Source of the DNA: a virus
Virus record (IMG/VR): IMGVR_UViG_3300045996_001555
Location: 1-42,273 of that record
Direction: 5' to 3' (one strand)
DNA: 42,273 bases
Numbering within the stretch: position 1 is the first letter of the stretch; each line of letters begins with the position of its first letter. This document shows, piece by piece, positions 24,813-32,203 of this stretch. Made by a program: the position numbers and the translations under genes. The notes beneath the pieces were generated by a model. It ran no database searches. It saw nothing but the letters and a program-made list of their open reading frames with translations, and was not told where the DNA came from.

Positions 24813-25201
24813 TCCCTCCCCCTCTGCTGTAGGGCGCGCAAGGTGGCGAGGATAACGTATTTGGCTAGGTGCTCCGGTCCTTGCGTTCCGGCAACGCCTA
24901 GCGCTCGCACGGCGTCAAGCAGTATGCTGTACCAGTTGTCGCCATGAAGTCGCTCGGTCAGAGCGAGAGCGGCGTCGATGGAGGCGGTGTAAGTTGGCGC
25001 GAGCCGGACGACATTGCTGTAGCCCAAGCCGCGCGAACGAGGGAACTCGTCCATCGGTTGAGGCGTGCCAATAGCGCCGTTCCAGTAGGCGCGAAGGGCG
25101 GCGGCGTGGTCGAACGCCCAAAACAGCCGAGCGTCCAGTTCCCGATCCGGCCCCGTCGCCTTCTCAAACCGCTCTATCAGCCCTTCAACTGTCTGGTTCA
25201 T
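24809..25201 (-). CDS. Unknown 130-residue phage protein
   Basis: It starts with the pattern LIERFEKATGPDRELDARLF, common among hypothetical proteins of alphaproteobacterial phages. It continues with a region containing Trp and Tyr that mentions a SNVVRLAPTYTASIDAALAL stretch and ends in a helix. There is no catalytic motif. It is encoded within the leftward operon with 4-base overlap. Confidence 0.65.
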   Translation of the reverse strand: MNQTVEGLIERFEKATGPDRELDARLFWAFDHAAALRAYWNGAIGTPQPMDEFPRSRGLGYSNVVRLAPTYTASIDAALALTERLHGDNWYSILLDAVRALGVAGTQGPEHLAKYVILATLRALQQRGRE

Positions 25202-25678
25202 TTATGAGGTCTCCGAGAGGGCGGTGCGGGATTTCCACTCAGGGCTCATCCCGTCGCGGGCAAAGTCGGGGGTGATGGTGTCGCCGCCGCTGGACTTCAT
25301 CGGCAACCAGCCAGCATCGTAGCCCTTGCGCACGGCGTCGTTGCACATGCCGACAGCGTAGGTCATCCGACCATCTGCATAGCGCAAAGCCATCCAGTAG
25401 ATGTCGCGAACAATGCCTCGCGCTTCATCCCTCTCCCTCTTGAGCCGTTCTATCTCGGCATCCTTGGCAAGGAGGGAGTCGGCGATGGCGTTGGCCATTG
25501 CTTCGGCGCCGGCGCCGTGGAAGTGCTCGGCCACGAATGTCGCATCAGCGCCATGCAAGATTGTGCAGGCTTCCTCGGTGAAGGAGTTGCGGGACTCGTA
25601 TCGAACACCGCTGTTAGGCAGCGCTCGCTTGCGCAGCCACATCGCCAGCCGCCTCACAAGATCGTCGGTGTCCGGCAT
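25202..25678 (-). CDS. Unknown 158-residue protein with coiled coil
   Basis: The first 55 residues are basic and helical. A coiled-coil-like helix (LLAKDAEIERLKRERDEARG) occupies about 69-88, and the C-terminus has aromatic residues with no known fold. It overlaps the upstream gene by one base and is followed directly by the next start. Many early phage genes have this helix. Function unknown. Confidence 0.6.
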   Translation of the reverse strand: MPDTDDLVRRLAMWLRKRALPNSGVRYESRNSFTEEACTILHGADATFVAEHFHGAGAEAMANAIADSLLAKDAEIERLKRERDEARGIVRDIYWMALRYADGRMTYAVGMCNDAVRKGYDAGWLPMKSSGGDTITPDFARDGMSPEWKSRTALSETS

Positions 25679-26061
25679 TACGCTTTCTCCTTGGGGGAGA
25701 GCTTGCGGATTTCACCGAGAGCGGAGAGCGCCTGTCCCGACTTGATGCGCCACCATGTTGCACCGGGCGGCACGTCGCCATCACCCCAGCCGGTCCACTC
25801 GGTTTCGTTGAGGTTGGTCCAGGCGTCGAGTTCCTTAACAGCGGCCATAGCGCGGTCGCGGACCTGCTCGAATGTCGGGCGCGGACCGCCTTCTTGCCAC
25901 GCCACCGGCTCACTGTGATCCGATGCTGCGGGGGAGGAGACGATCTCAATCAGAGCGTCGAAATGCTCCTTGCCACCGTCGCTTGGCAGGGCGTTGAACC
26001 AAGCCTCCAGCTTGAGAAGAAGGGCCATGTCGATGCGGCGCATGTCAGTGTCACTGACCAT
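25678..26061 (-). CDS. Unknown 127-residue protein
   Basis: A soluble acidic protein with an N-terminal helix (MRRIDMALLLKLEAWFNALP), then a PTFEQVRDRAMAAVKELDAW helix and a Trp-rich strand (TEWTGWGDGDVPPGATWWRI). No family is recognised. It overlaps the upstream gene by 11 bases in the leftward operon. Confidence 0.6.
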   Translation of the reverse strand: MVSDTDMRRIDMALLLKLEAWFNALPSDGGKEHFDALIEIVSSPAASDHSEPVAWQEGGPRPTFEQVRDRAMAAVKELDAWTNLNETEWTGWGDGDVPPGATWWRIKSGQALSALGEIRKLSPKEKA

Positions 26062-26710
26062 CGATCGGCTCCGGGGTTGTGTGCTTGAGGGCGCGGATGG
26101 CGTTCAGTGCCTCGGCGTCGGTCTTGCCTTCGCCCTTCACGTAGCGGCCATCGGGGTGGGTGAGCAGCCAGAACGTCATGGGGACGCCGTTCAGCCGGTA
26201 GTCGTTGTGAACAGCTACCGCGAACCCCTGCGCGCGAAGATCGTCGGGCAGCGGATCATCCCGCTCGCTCGTCTGTGCGGGAACAGGCGGTGCGGAGGAG
26301 AGCATGATCTGAGAGCGAATTCGGGCGTCGCGGTCAGCTTGGCATGCGACCTTGGCGGCTTCCACGTCACCCGCTTGATCGAGAACCCATCGACGTTCGG
26401 GGCCATAGCACCAGCGCCCATCGTCTTTGACGAGATAGTTATACCCGGTGCCCGGCTCGACGTTGCCGTGCCACTCGTTGCGGATATGGTCGCGGCCCCA
26501 AGATAGCGGCTTCACCCCCACTCCCGCTTCTCCTGTGGAGAGGGCCATGACCGAGCGCAACGCCTCCTCGCCATAGATGTGCACAATCTGCGTTGGCGTT
26601 GGGCGTGCGAGGCTGCCGCTGAGTAGGCTGATATGAACGGCATTAGGGTCGTTCGCCAGCATGGCAAGTAAGGCGGCGTCGTCGGCATCTGCATTGAGGG
26701 GTGTGGTCAT
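26051..26710 (-). CDS. Unknown 219-residue protein
   Basis: It has a helical N-terminal half, then a beta/Trp region (GYNYLVKDDGRWCYGPERRW), a helix with AAKVACQADRDARIRSQI, a Pro/Asp linker and a C-terminal compact module (VAVHNDYRLNGVPMTFWLLT, ending in a helix). The C-terminal module may be a separate domain. It overlaps the upstream HNH gene by 4 bases. Confidence 0.6.
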   Translation of the reverse strand: MTTPLNADADDAALLAMLANDPNAVHISLLSGSLARPTPTQIVHIYGEEALRSVMALSTGEAGVGVKPLSWGRDHIRNEWHGNVEPGTGYNYLVKDDGRWCYGPERRWVLDQAGDVEAAKVACQADRDARIRSQIMLSSAPPVPAQTSERDDPLPDDLRAQGFAVAVHNDYRLNGVPMTFWLLTHPDGRYVKGEGKTDAEALNAIRALKHTTPEPIDGQ

Positions 26711-27186
26711 GTCAGGCTGCGCTCCTTCGCGCGGGATGGGAGTTTCCGTGTGCCCTTCTCAGGCCATGGGTTGGCTCGCTGTGGAATCTCGGTCTTGCCC
26801 ACGATCTGCCGGCGCTGTGCCTTGGCCTTGCGAGAGCGTACCTTCCTCGCCTTCGGGGCAGGAGCTGGCAGCGGCCACAGCGTCGCAGGGCGCGCCGCAT
26901 AGAGGGCAATGGCAACGGCGTGAGGGTCGGGGATGCCCTTGCTTGCCCACCATGCCATTTCGTTGTTCCGGTGCTGCTCCGTGTGGTCCTTGCGACACAG
27001 CGGCAGCACCCAGCAATCGTCTGGCTTCTCCTGCATGCCGCACTGCCGCTTCCCGTACTGACGGGCTCCGGTGCGAATGTGCGCCGGGTCGGAGCGGGGA
27101 TAACCGCACACCAGGCACGGCATGTTCCGCACGAGCGCGAGCCATGCAGGGTCTTCGATGCGAGGGCGGCGCTGTTCAAGCAGCAT
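26707..27186 (-). CDS. DUF968-like HNH nuclease-type protein
   Basis: This 159-residue protein has a zinc-binding nuclease pattern: CLVCGYPRSDPAHIR (residues 24-38) with CxxC and His, then WVLPLCRKDHTEQH (59-72) with Cys and His residues. This matches the DUF968-type proteins found in phage recombination regions, often near NinB. The basic C-terminal tail (KARKVRSRKAKAQRR) probably binds DNA. A role in processing recombination intermediates is inferred from family and context. Confidence 0.75.
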   Translation of the reverse strand: MLLEQRRPRIEDPAWLALVRNMPCLVCGYPRSDPAHIRTGARQYGKRQCGMQEKPDDCWVLPLCRKDHTEQHRNNEMAWWASKGIPDPHAVAIALYAARPATLWPLPAPAPKARKVRSRKAKAQRRQIVGKTEIPQRANPWPEKGTRKLPSRAKERSLT

Positions 27187-27385
27187 CAGCCTCTCCCAAT
27201 GAGGTGAGGGAATAGCGGGGGCCGTCGTCGGTCTCTTCGCTCTCGACCAGGCCTTTGCGTTCGAGGCGGTCGAGAGCCTTCACCAGCCCCGCAGCCTTCC
27301 ACGCCTTGAACCGTTCGCCGGGGCGCAGCGGCCCGTGCTTGCGCAGCAGATGGAGCGCCTGATCCTCTTCGGCGGTGAACTTCAT
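27176..27385 (-). CDS. Small winged-helix protein
   Basis: This 69-residue protein has the layout of a single winged helix: two helices (TAEEDQALHLLRKHG and GERFKAWKAAGLVKALDRLE) and a wing (GLVESEETDDGPRYSLTSLG). It may regulate the operon. It lies between NinB and the HNH gene and overlaps both. Confidence 0.65.
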   Translation of the reverse strand: MKFTAEEDQALHLLRKHGPLRPGERFKAWKAAGLVKALDRLERKGLVESEETDDGPRYSLTSLGEADAA

Positions 27386-27792
27386 GCGGCCCTCGCTACT
27401 TCGCTAAAGTCCACATCGTGCTCAGCGCCGAACTTCAGGATCAGCTCGATCAGCATGGTCATCTCGTCTTTCGACAGGTCCGACGAGGACGTGCCGACAT
27501 TGACGATCCCGCCGCTCTGGTTGAGCGCAGGAAGCATGTGCGGCTCCGCGGCAAGTTCGCGCCGCAGTGCGTCGAGGAACAGCAGCTTCCAAGTGTCCGG
27601 CGTCTGTTTCGCGCCGCCCCATGGCAGGGCGAGCGAGAGTTGCGTGAGCAACACCCACATCAAGGAATTCTGGTCGGTGGATCGCTTCGCAGCCTTCACC
27701 TCGATACGAGTGCCGGACGGGGCCTTGTCGATGACGGCATGGGCCTCTGCCCGGCTACGCGGGCCAGTGAGCGGGATGACATAGCGAGTCAT
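27382..27792 (-). CDS. ninB: NinB-like recombination protein
   Basis: This 136-residue protein matches the NinB family, which in lambda works with the Red system to promote strand annealing by replacing SSB. Visible features are the N-terminal strand-helix region, the segment RSTDQNSLMWVLLTQLS, a TPDTWKLLFLDALRREL helix and the SSSDLSKDEMTMLIELILKF ending. It is two genes from Bet, as expected for a recombination cluster. It overlaps both neighbours by ATGA. Confidence 0.82.
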   Translation of the reverse strand: MTRYVIPLTGPRSRAEAHAVIDKAPSGTRIEVKAAKRSTDQNSLMWVLLTQLSLALPWGGAKQTPDTWKLLFLDALRRELAAEPHMLPALNQSGGIVNVGTSSSDLSKDEMTMLIELILKFGAEHDVDFSEVARAA

Positions 27793-28016
27793 GGCGACAA
27801 CGCCCCGGTGATCTGAAAGAACTTGTGGGCATAGAGAGCAGCAAGGTCTTCACGCGCGCCGGGCGGCAGCTTGTCGAAATCGGCGCTGTCGATCGCCTTC
27901 GCAGCAGCCTCAAGGTCGCGCTCGTTGGTCGCGTCCCTGAGTGCTCGCTGCGTCTGCGTGAAGAAGTCAGCGGCGCTTGTTAGGCTCTCCGCTGTCCCTG
28001 TTGCGGGGGAAGTCAT
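27789..28016 (-). CDS. Unknown 75-residue helical protein
   Basis: A short acidic helical protein (SAADFFTQTQRALRDATNER, then AAAKAIDSADFDKLPPGARE) placed between Bet and NinB. It overlaps both by 4 bases. A role as a recombination accessory is suggested only by position. Confidence 0.6.
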   Translation of the reverse strand: MTSPATGTAESLTSAADFFTQTQRALRDATNERDLEAAAKAIDSADFDKLPPGAREDLAALYAHKFFQITGALSP

Positions 28017-28828
28017 GCGACCAACGCCTCCAGTCGATCCTTCTTCATCGTGAAGGCTTCGGCCAAGCGGTCATCCATGCCGGACAACTTGCGCTCCACA
28101 TCGGCGGCGTCCCAAACCTCTTGCACGAGCTCGGCGTCTGTCGCCGCACCGAGGTCGGCAAACAGGGAGGCCATGAACGCTTCAACGTCGAGAGCCGGTT
28201 CGGCGTCCACGTCGATGTGCTCGGCAACCGGCGCCGCGATCTGAGCCGCGGGCGGGGGAGGTGGCGCTACCGTCTCGGTGATGACTTCTGGCGAGCGCTC
28301 CGCTTCCTCAGGGTCGATGATCCCCGCAAAGCCGAACGCATACCTGGCGCACTGGATCGCGGCCTTGTGGCGGAGCATCCGCGCGGGCCACTTCTGCCAC
28401 GGCTCGGTGCTCCGCTTGCACTCGCCCATGTACTCGGTGACCATCGTCGGGTGCTTGCGGTCCTTGCGGTGGATGATCGCCGTGATTGAGACAAGTTCCT
28501 TCGCGTCGTTGAAGTCGTCGCGGAACTCGATACCGTCGCAGCTCGGGTGCGAGTTAATGAGGTTCATCCATCCGTCGATTCCGACGATGGGCTGGATGCC
28601 GCCGCCCTTGGTGGGGAAGGCGTAGATTTCCTTGGTGACCGGGTTGAGCCCGTACTGCTTCGCGACGAGCAGAAAGGCGGCGAACTGTTCCTTGCTAGTA
28701 TTGGGCGGAACCACCGTTGCGCGAAGCGTTGCCTCGAAGGCGGCAGGCTCCATGCCATAGGCCGACGACATGCTGACGAGGACAGAGCGCTTCGGCGGCT
28801 CAAGGGTGGTGACGGTGCTGGTGCTCAT
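28013..28828 (-). CDS. bet: Bet/RecT-family single-strand annealing protein
   Basis: This 271-residue recombinase anneals complementary strands during phage replication and recombination. The family core is seen in FAAFLLVAKQYGLNPVTKEI, FPTKGGGIQPIVGIDGWMNL and the later LRHKAAIQCARYAFGFAGII, all standard in Bet/RecT proteins. A Pro/Ala-rich linker leads to a C-terminal helical part. ATG 28828 is preferred to the longer GC-rich extension because it follows the preceding gene with a 4-base overlap. No exonuclease partner was found beside it. Confidence 0.9.
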   Translation of the reverse strand: MSTSTVTTLEPPKRSVLVSMSSAYGMEPAAFEATLRATVVPPNTSKEQFAAFLLVAKQYGLNPVTKEIYAFPTKGGGIQPIVGIDGWMNLINSHPSCDGIEFRDDFNDAKELVSITAIIHRKDRKHPTMVTEYMGECKRSTEPWQKWPARMLRHKAAIQCARYAFGFAGIIDPEEAERSPEVITETVAPPPPPAAQIAAPVAEHIDVDAEPALDVEAFMASLFADLGAATDAELVQEVWDAADVERKLSGMDDRLAEAFTMKKDRLEALVA

Positions 28829-29148
28829 GCTGCTTCGGCCTCCTCGGGCCACTTGTGGTTGGTATGCCAGAACTGGTATCGTTCGTAGGTGATTGGGCGG
28901 CTGGCGCAGTATTGCCAAAGGTCCATCGGATCGACCGGCTTGCCGCCGCGCTCAGCTCTCAGAACGCCGTTCTCGTCGCGCCAGATGGCGCATGCGATCA
29001 GCGGCCAACGGGCGGCTTTGACCTTGCTGCTGCGATCCTGGGTAGCGAAGTAGCCGCACCAGGGTTCGTTCAGGTGCATCGTGGGCTTGCCGCCGGCCAA
29101 TGCCTCGCGCCACTGCGAAAAGTCAGCGGGGGCAGCTGTTGCGTTCAC
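28825..29148 (-). CDS. Unknown 107-residue protein upstream of Bet
   Basis: It starts at GTG 29148 with AAGGAT upstream. The protein is Trp-rich (MHLNEPWCGYFATQDRSSK, then ARWPLIACAIWRDENG) and ends RYQFWHTNHKWPEEAEAA. It looks like a compact alpha/beta protein. No nuclease motif is visible, so it cannot be named as the Bet partner, though its position would fit. Confidence 0.6.
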   Translation of the reverse strand: MNATAAPADFSQWREALAGGKPTMHLNEPWCGYFATQDRSSKVKAARWPLIACAIWRDENGVLRAERGGKPVDPMDLWQYCASRPITYERYQFWHTNHKWPEEAEAA

Positions 29149-29157
29149 TTCTGATCC

Positions 29158-29472
29158 TTACGGTTGAGGCTGTGCCGCGATAGCGCGGTCAAACAGGGCG
29201 AGAACATCGGCGTGGGTGGTGGAGGGATCGTCGTTGAAATCATCAACGGACCCGTGCCATTCTTCGGAGAGTTCGCGGCGGAGAGCAGTGGTTACGTGGT
29301 TGTCGTCACCACGCCAGTCTTCGCCGGGCCGCCAATCGGTAGTGCCGTAGAGAGCCTTCCTTGCCGCCCCCAGCGCACAATAACATCCCTGGCGCTCGTA
29401 ATGGCCTCGCACCCACTTCTCAGGCGTATCGATCAGCGCTCGAGCTGCGATAAGGTCATCACGGACCGTCAT
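29158..29472 (-). CDS. DUF6197-like protein
   Basis: This 104-residue protein has the pattern ALIDTPEKWVRGHYERQGCY followed by CALGAARKALYG and ends ALFDRAIAAQ, close to the DUF6197 family common in actinobacterial and proteobacterial phages. Its biochemical role is unknown. GGAAGGAA lies before its ATG. It overlaps the short upstream gene by 4 bases. Confidence 0.65.
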   Translation of the reverse strand: MTVRDDLIAARALIDTPEKWVRGHYERQGCYCALGAARKALYGTTDWRPGEDWRGDDNHVTTALRRELSEEWHGSVDDFNDDPSTTHADVLALFDRAIAAQPQP

Positions 29473-29582
29473 TTCCGTTCCTTCCCAATGTCAGGGTTCA
29501 AAGCGACGAACACGCGAAGAAGATCGAGTGTTCTGCGAGTGCGGGTTTCAGCCTGTACGGCGATGAGGTCGGGGTGGGTCAA
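29469..29582 (-). CDS. 37-residue protein, TTG start
   Basis: TTG 29582 overlaps the stop of the AAA+ gene (TTGA), and the stop overlaps the next ATG (ATGA). The peptide is one charged helix (VQAETRTRRTLDLLRVFVAL). Coupling at both ends supports it, but it has no known relatives that can be named here. Confidence 0.45.
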   Translation of the reverse strand: MTHPDLIAVQAETRTRRTLDLLRVFVALNPDIGKERK

Positions 29583-30868
29583 TTGAGCGACCTCATCCGC
29601 TTCGCTTCCTCGAACGGGATCGCGACAGTTTCGACAAACTCGCGCAGCGCGTAGTCGTTGTTGATGCCTTTGCTTTCGAGCAACACTTCATCGACCGCCG
29701 ACCGAACGTCTGCGACCGTCAGTCCTGTGCGAGTGCCAGCGGCCATGTCGCGACGGAAAGCGATGCCCTTGGCTCGGTTGACGAGACCGACGACCATTGC
29801 GCCGCTAACAGTGTGAGCGAGCGTGAAGTGGTGCGTGATGTTGGTCGCGGGGTTGGTCAGCGGTGCGATGAGGTGCTGTGGATCGAAAAGATAGTCGATC
29901 ATGTCCGCCGCGTTGACAGCGCCGAGCCATGCAGAGCCTTCGCCGAGCTGCTTGCCCGCTATGTTCAGCGCGTCCTCATACGAGGGGCGTTCAACGCGGA
30001 TTTTCCTGTCGCAGCGACCGTCGCGCAGCAGCGCTGCGTCGAGAGTGTCCGGACGGTTCGTGGCAAGAATGACGAACGCCCCGGAGTCCTCCATGCCGTC
30101 CATCTCGGTAAGAAAGGTAGCGACGTTCGACGCATTCCACATCGGACGACCTTCGCGGGAAGGCAGGATCGCGTCTGCCTCATCGACGAAGATCACAAGC
30201 TGATGGCCGTGGCGCTTCTTGTAGTGACGGGCATACGCGAAGATGTCGCGGATTGTCTCCTCGGTCTTGCCGACCCAGGGCGACTGGATTTCCGGTCCGT
30301 TGATAACCAGAAGCTCCACGGCTTTCTTGTGCAACCGCGCGAGAGCAGCGGCAGCCGCCTTGCCGAACATCGTCTTGCCGCAGCCCGGGGGGCCATAGAG
30401 AAGAACGCCCTTCGAGAGCTTCATCCCGTAGTGCTTGTAAAGGTCCGCATGGGTGACCGGGTGCTCGATGGCTTCGAGCAGGGCGGTGCGGGCGCGGTCG
30501 TTGCCGACTACATCGTCCCATCCCACGGAATGCGTGGTTTCGAGCAGGTAGTTCTGGACCTTCTCGCGTGCCGCTCTATACTCGCTGTCGTCGGCCTTGG
30601 GTGCCTCGGAGACGGTCGAGTAGAACATGCTTGCGCGCGCGGCTTCCAACATCGCCCTGCGCATCTCGTCATAGGGGTTGGAGGCGCTGCGACGAGCGCT
30701 GGCAGTGCCGCCCGGAGCCTTGCCGCCGCGACCGTCCTTCGGGTTGCAGTAGTCGCAGTTCGGATCACCGCAACCGCCGAGGCGACGGTGCTCCTGCTCA
30801 GCGCTCTCATAGCGGACTCTCTTGCCCTCCAGCTGATAGGAGAGGTCCCAGTTGAACTCATTCGCCAT
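29579..30868 (-). CDS. AAA+ ATPase of Cdc48/FtsH type with zinc-knuckle-like N-terminus
   Basis: This 429-residue ATPase has Walker A GPPGCGKT (159-166), a pore-loop-like SPWVGKTEE (196-204), Walker B VIFVDEADA (225-233) and a second region of homology ATNRPDTLDAALLRDGRCDR (269-288) with the arginine-finger region. This is the classic AAA family of Cdc48, FtsH and proteasome ATPases, not a replication helicase loader. The N-terminus has CGDPNCDYC (33-41), a possible metal site. There is no protease domain. ATG 30868 follows GGGGAT; an in-frame ATG at 30931 would add 21 basic residues. It may remodel nucleoprotein or replication complexes. Confidence 0.85.
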   Translation of the reverse strand: MANEFNWDLSYQLEGKRVRYESAEQEHRRLGGCGDPNCDYCNPKDGRGGKAPGGTASARRSASNPYDEMRRAMLEAARASMFYSTVSEAPKADDSEYRAAREKVQNYLLETTHSVGWDDVVGNDRARTALLEAIEHPVTHADLYKHYGMKLSKGVLLYGPPGCGKTMFGKAAAAALARLHKKAVELLVINGPEIQSPWVGKTEETIRDIFAYARHYKKRHGHQLVIFVDEADAILPSREGRPMWNASNVATFLTEMDGMEDSGAFVILATNRPDTLDAALLRDGRCDRKIRVERPSYEDALNIAGKQLGEGSAWLGAVNAADMIDYLFDPQHLIAPLTNPATNITHHFTLAHTVSGAMVVGLVNRAKGIAFRRDMAAGTRTGLTVADVRSAVDEVLLESKGINNDYALREFVETVAIPFEEAKRMRSLN

Positions 30869-30955
30869 CTTTATCCCCACGTCGAATTTGTTGCGCCCCG
30901 CCGGTGGGGCCTTTGGTTTGAAACGAGCCATCTCACGCGGTCCGGGCTTCCCTGT

Positions 30956-31453
30956 TCATGCAGCAGCTCCCTCAGACACGTTGGTTGAAGTGGTGGGGGT
31001 GCGGTCGCGAGTGCGAAGGCCCTCAAGCGTGGCGTCGAGAACTGTGCCGGTGAGGACGATGCCAGCCTTCGCGATGATCGCCATGCGCGCGGTGGGGAAG
31101 CCTTCAAGTTCGCGCTTCTCGTGAGCGACGCGGACCTCATAGCGGCGACGGATGGGGTTCTCGGGCGGGTAGTAGTTGGTCGGAGAGAACTTGCTTTCCG
31201 CGTCCCGCGCATGACGGCAGCGGATGCTGACGAAGTCGTGGAGCGCGTTGTAAGCGGACGTGATCGCATCGCACTCGCGGGTCCAACCGGAACGCTGGAA
31301 AGTCCCCGCGATCTGCATGAGGCGCGCTTCGATGGAGAACATGTCGGGGGTGTGCGACACGTCCGCGAAACGGTTCAGGAGGACCATCGCCTCTTCCGCG
31401 TCGGCGCGAAGGGCAGGGGTGAAGCGGGCAATCTCGGCGGAGGTGTAGGGCAT
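30956..31453 (-). CDS. Unknown 165-residue protein, first gene of leftward operon
   Basis: A helical protein with TSAEIARFTPALRADAEEAM at the start, a SAYNALHDFVSIRCRHARDA helix in the middle and a REVRVAHEKREL-like charged stretch. ATG 31453 is chosen since GAGG lies 8 bases upstream; the ATG at 31465 lacks a ribosome site. Being first after the operator-controlled promoter, it should be among the earliest leftward products. No domain is recognised. Confidence 0.62.
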   Translation of the reverse strand: MPYTSAEIARFTPALRADAEEAMVLLNRFADVSHTPDMFSIEARLMQIAGTFQRSGWTRECDAITSAYNALHDFVSIRCRHARDAESKFSPTNYYPPENPIRRRYEVRVAHEKRELEGFPTARMAIIAKAGIVLTGTVLDATLEGLRTRDRTPTTSTNVSEGAAA

Positions 31454-31485
31454 CGGTGGCCTCATCAATCTGACAAGACCGATAC

Positions 31486-31531
31486 TGCATTAATGCACGA
31501 GCATCGTCAAGCACGAAAATGCATTGATGCA
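31486..31531 (-). promoter_or_regulatory. Left operators and leftward early promoter
   Basis: TGCATTAATGCA (31486-31497), a perfect palindrome, and TGCATTGATGCA (31520-31531) are spaced 34 bp apart. On the minus strand TTGACG lies between them, followed by CAGTAT after 17 bases, and the first palindrome falls in this spacer. Binding of the CI-like protein would block the leftward operon. Further TGCACGA half sites lie nearby at 31537-31550. No gene covers 31469-31629. Confidence 0.72.
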
Positions 31532-31629
31532 CGACCATGCACGATACAGGCGTGCAGCTTTACCGACTCGACTCCGCCCCCGGCTCAGTGGTTAAATGAG
31601 AACGGACAGGGAACAGACGGGAGGTCGCG

Positions 31630-31875
31630 TTGGTCACGTATTACGTGGTTCAGGCCTATCAGGCAGGGCGGAATGGGTACCTGGTGCCCGATGATCCAAG
31701 GGAATTGCCCAGCCAGCGGCAGGCGGAAATTGCGGCTCGGATTCTATCTCAGAGCCGCCCTGCTGTCGTGGCGTTTTCCCGCTCCGGCAACCCCCAAACA
31801 GGGGATTGGCAGGACGCCGAGATCATCTATCAGGCCGGAGAATTGCCGGACGAGCTATTCGCAGCTGCGGGCTAG
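31630..31875 (+). CDS. Unknown 81-residue protein, TTG start
   Basis: TTG 31630 has GGGAGG 6 bases upstream. The protein is a compact alpha/beta unit (TYYVVQAYQAGRNGYLVPDD, then a helix RQAEIAARILSQSRPAVVAF and a final strand). Such proteins are frequent in alphaproteobacterial genomes and phages, with no known role. It faces the membrane-anchored gene, and the two stops share CTAG at 31872-31875. It is probably expressed in the lysogen, being in the immunity region. Confidence 0.62.
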   Translation: MVTYYVVQAYQAGRNGYLVPDDPRELPSQRQAEIAARILSQSRPAVVAFSRSGNPQTGDWQDAEIIYQAGELPDELFAAAG

Positions 31876-32192
31876 TTCGCGAGCGAGCAGGTGTAGCTAT
31901 CGCTTGGGTAGGCCTGCATGTAGAGCCGCGCAAAATCGTAACAGGCGTCCCAATCATCGTAGTAGCCGAAAAACAAGGCTATCTTCTCCGGTCCTGCCGC
32001 TCCGTTCTTTACCAGCCAAACGTCAGCGCTGTAGCCGATCCGATGCTGACGGGCGTGGCCCTCAAGGGCGGCGACTTGATCGACGTAAACGTCCTGACCC
32101 AGCCAGCCCCTCACCGTGACCCACCCGCCGCCAAAACCGAGCCACAGCCCTACGGCCAAAAGAGCGAGCCAGAACCATCCCCCTTCTGACAT
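31872..32192 (-). CDS. Membrane-anchored lysogenic-region protein
   Basis: This 106-residue protein has an N-terminal membrane helix (GGWFWLALLAVGLWLGFGGG, residues 4-23) and a soluble domain rich in Tyr, Asp and Trp with two Cys residues. It lies directly downstream of the CI gene in the same direction, so it is probably made in the lysogen. Small membrane proteins in this position often give superinfection exclusion. That role is inferred. Its TAG stop shares CTAG with the opposite gene. Confidence 0.62.
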   Translation of the reverse strand: MSEGGWFWLALLAVGLWLGFGGGWVTVRGWLGQDVYVDQVAALEGHARQHRIGYSADVWLVKNGAAGPEKIALFFGYYDDWDACYDFARLYMQAYPSDSYTCSLAN

Positions 32193-32203
32193 TTTGCGCC
32201 TCG

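Noticed and set aside
29813-30988. 391-codon plus frame opposite the AAA+ gene
   Set aside because: The minus strand has full Walker A, Walker B and second-region motifs; the plus frame has none.
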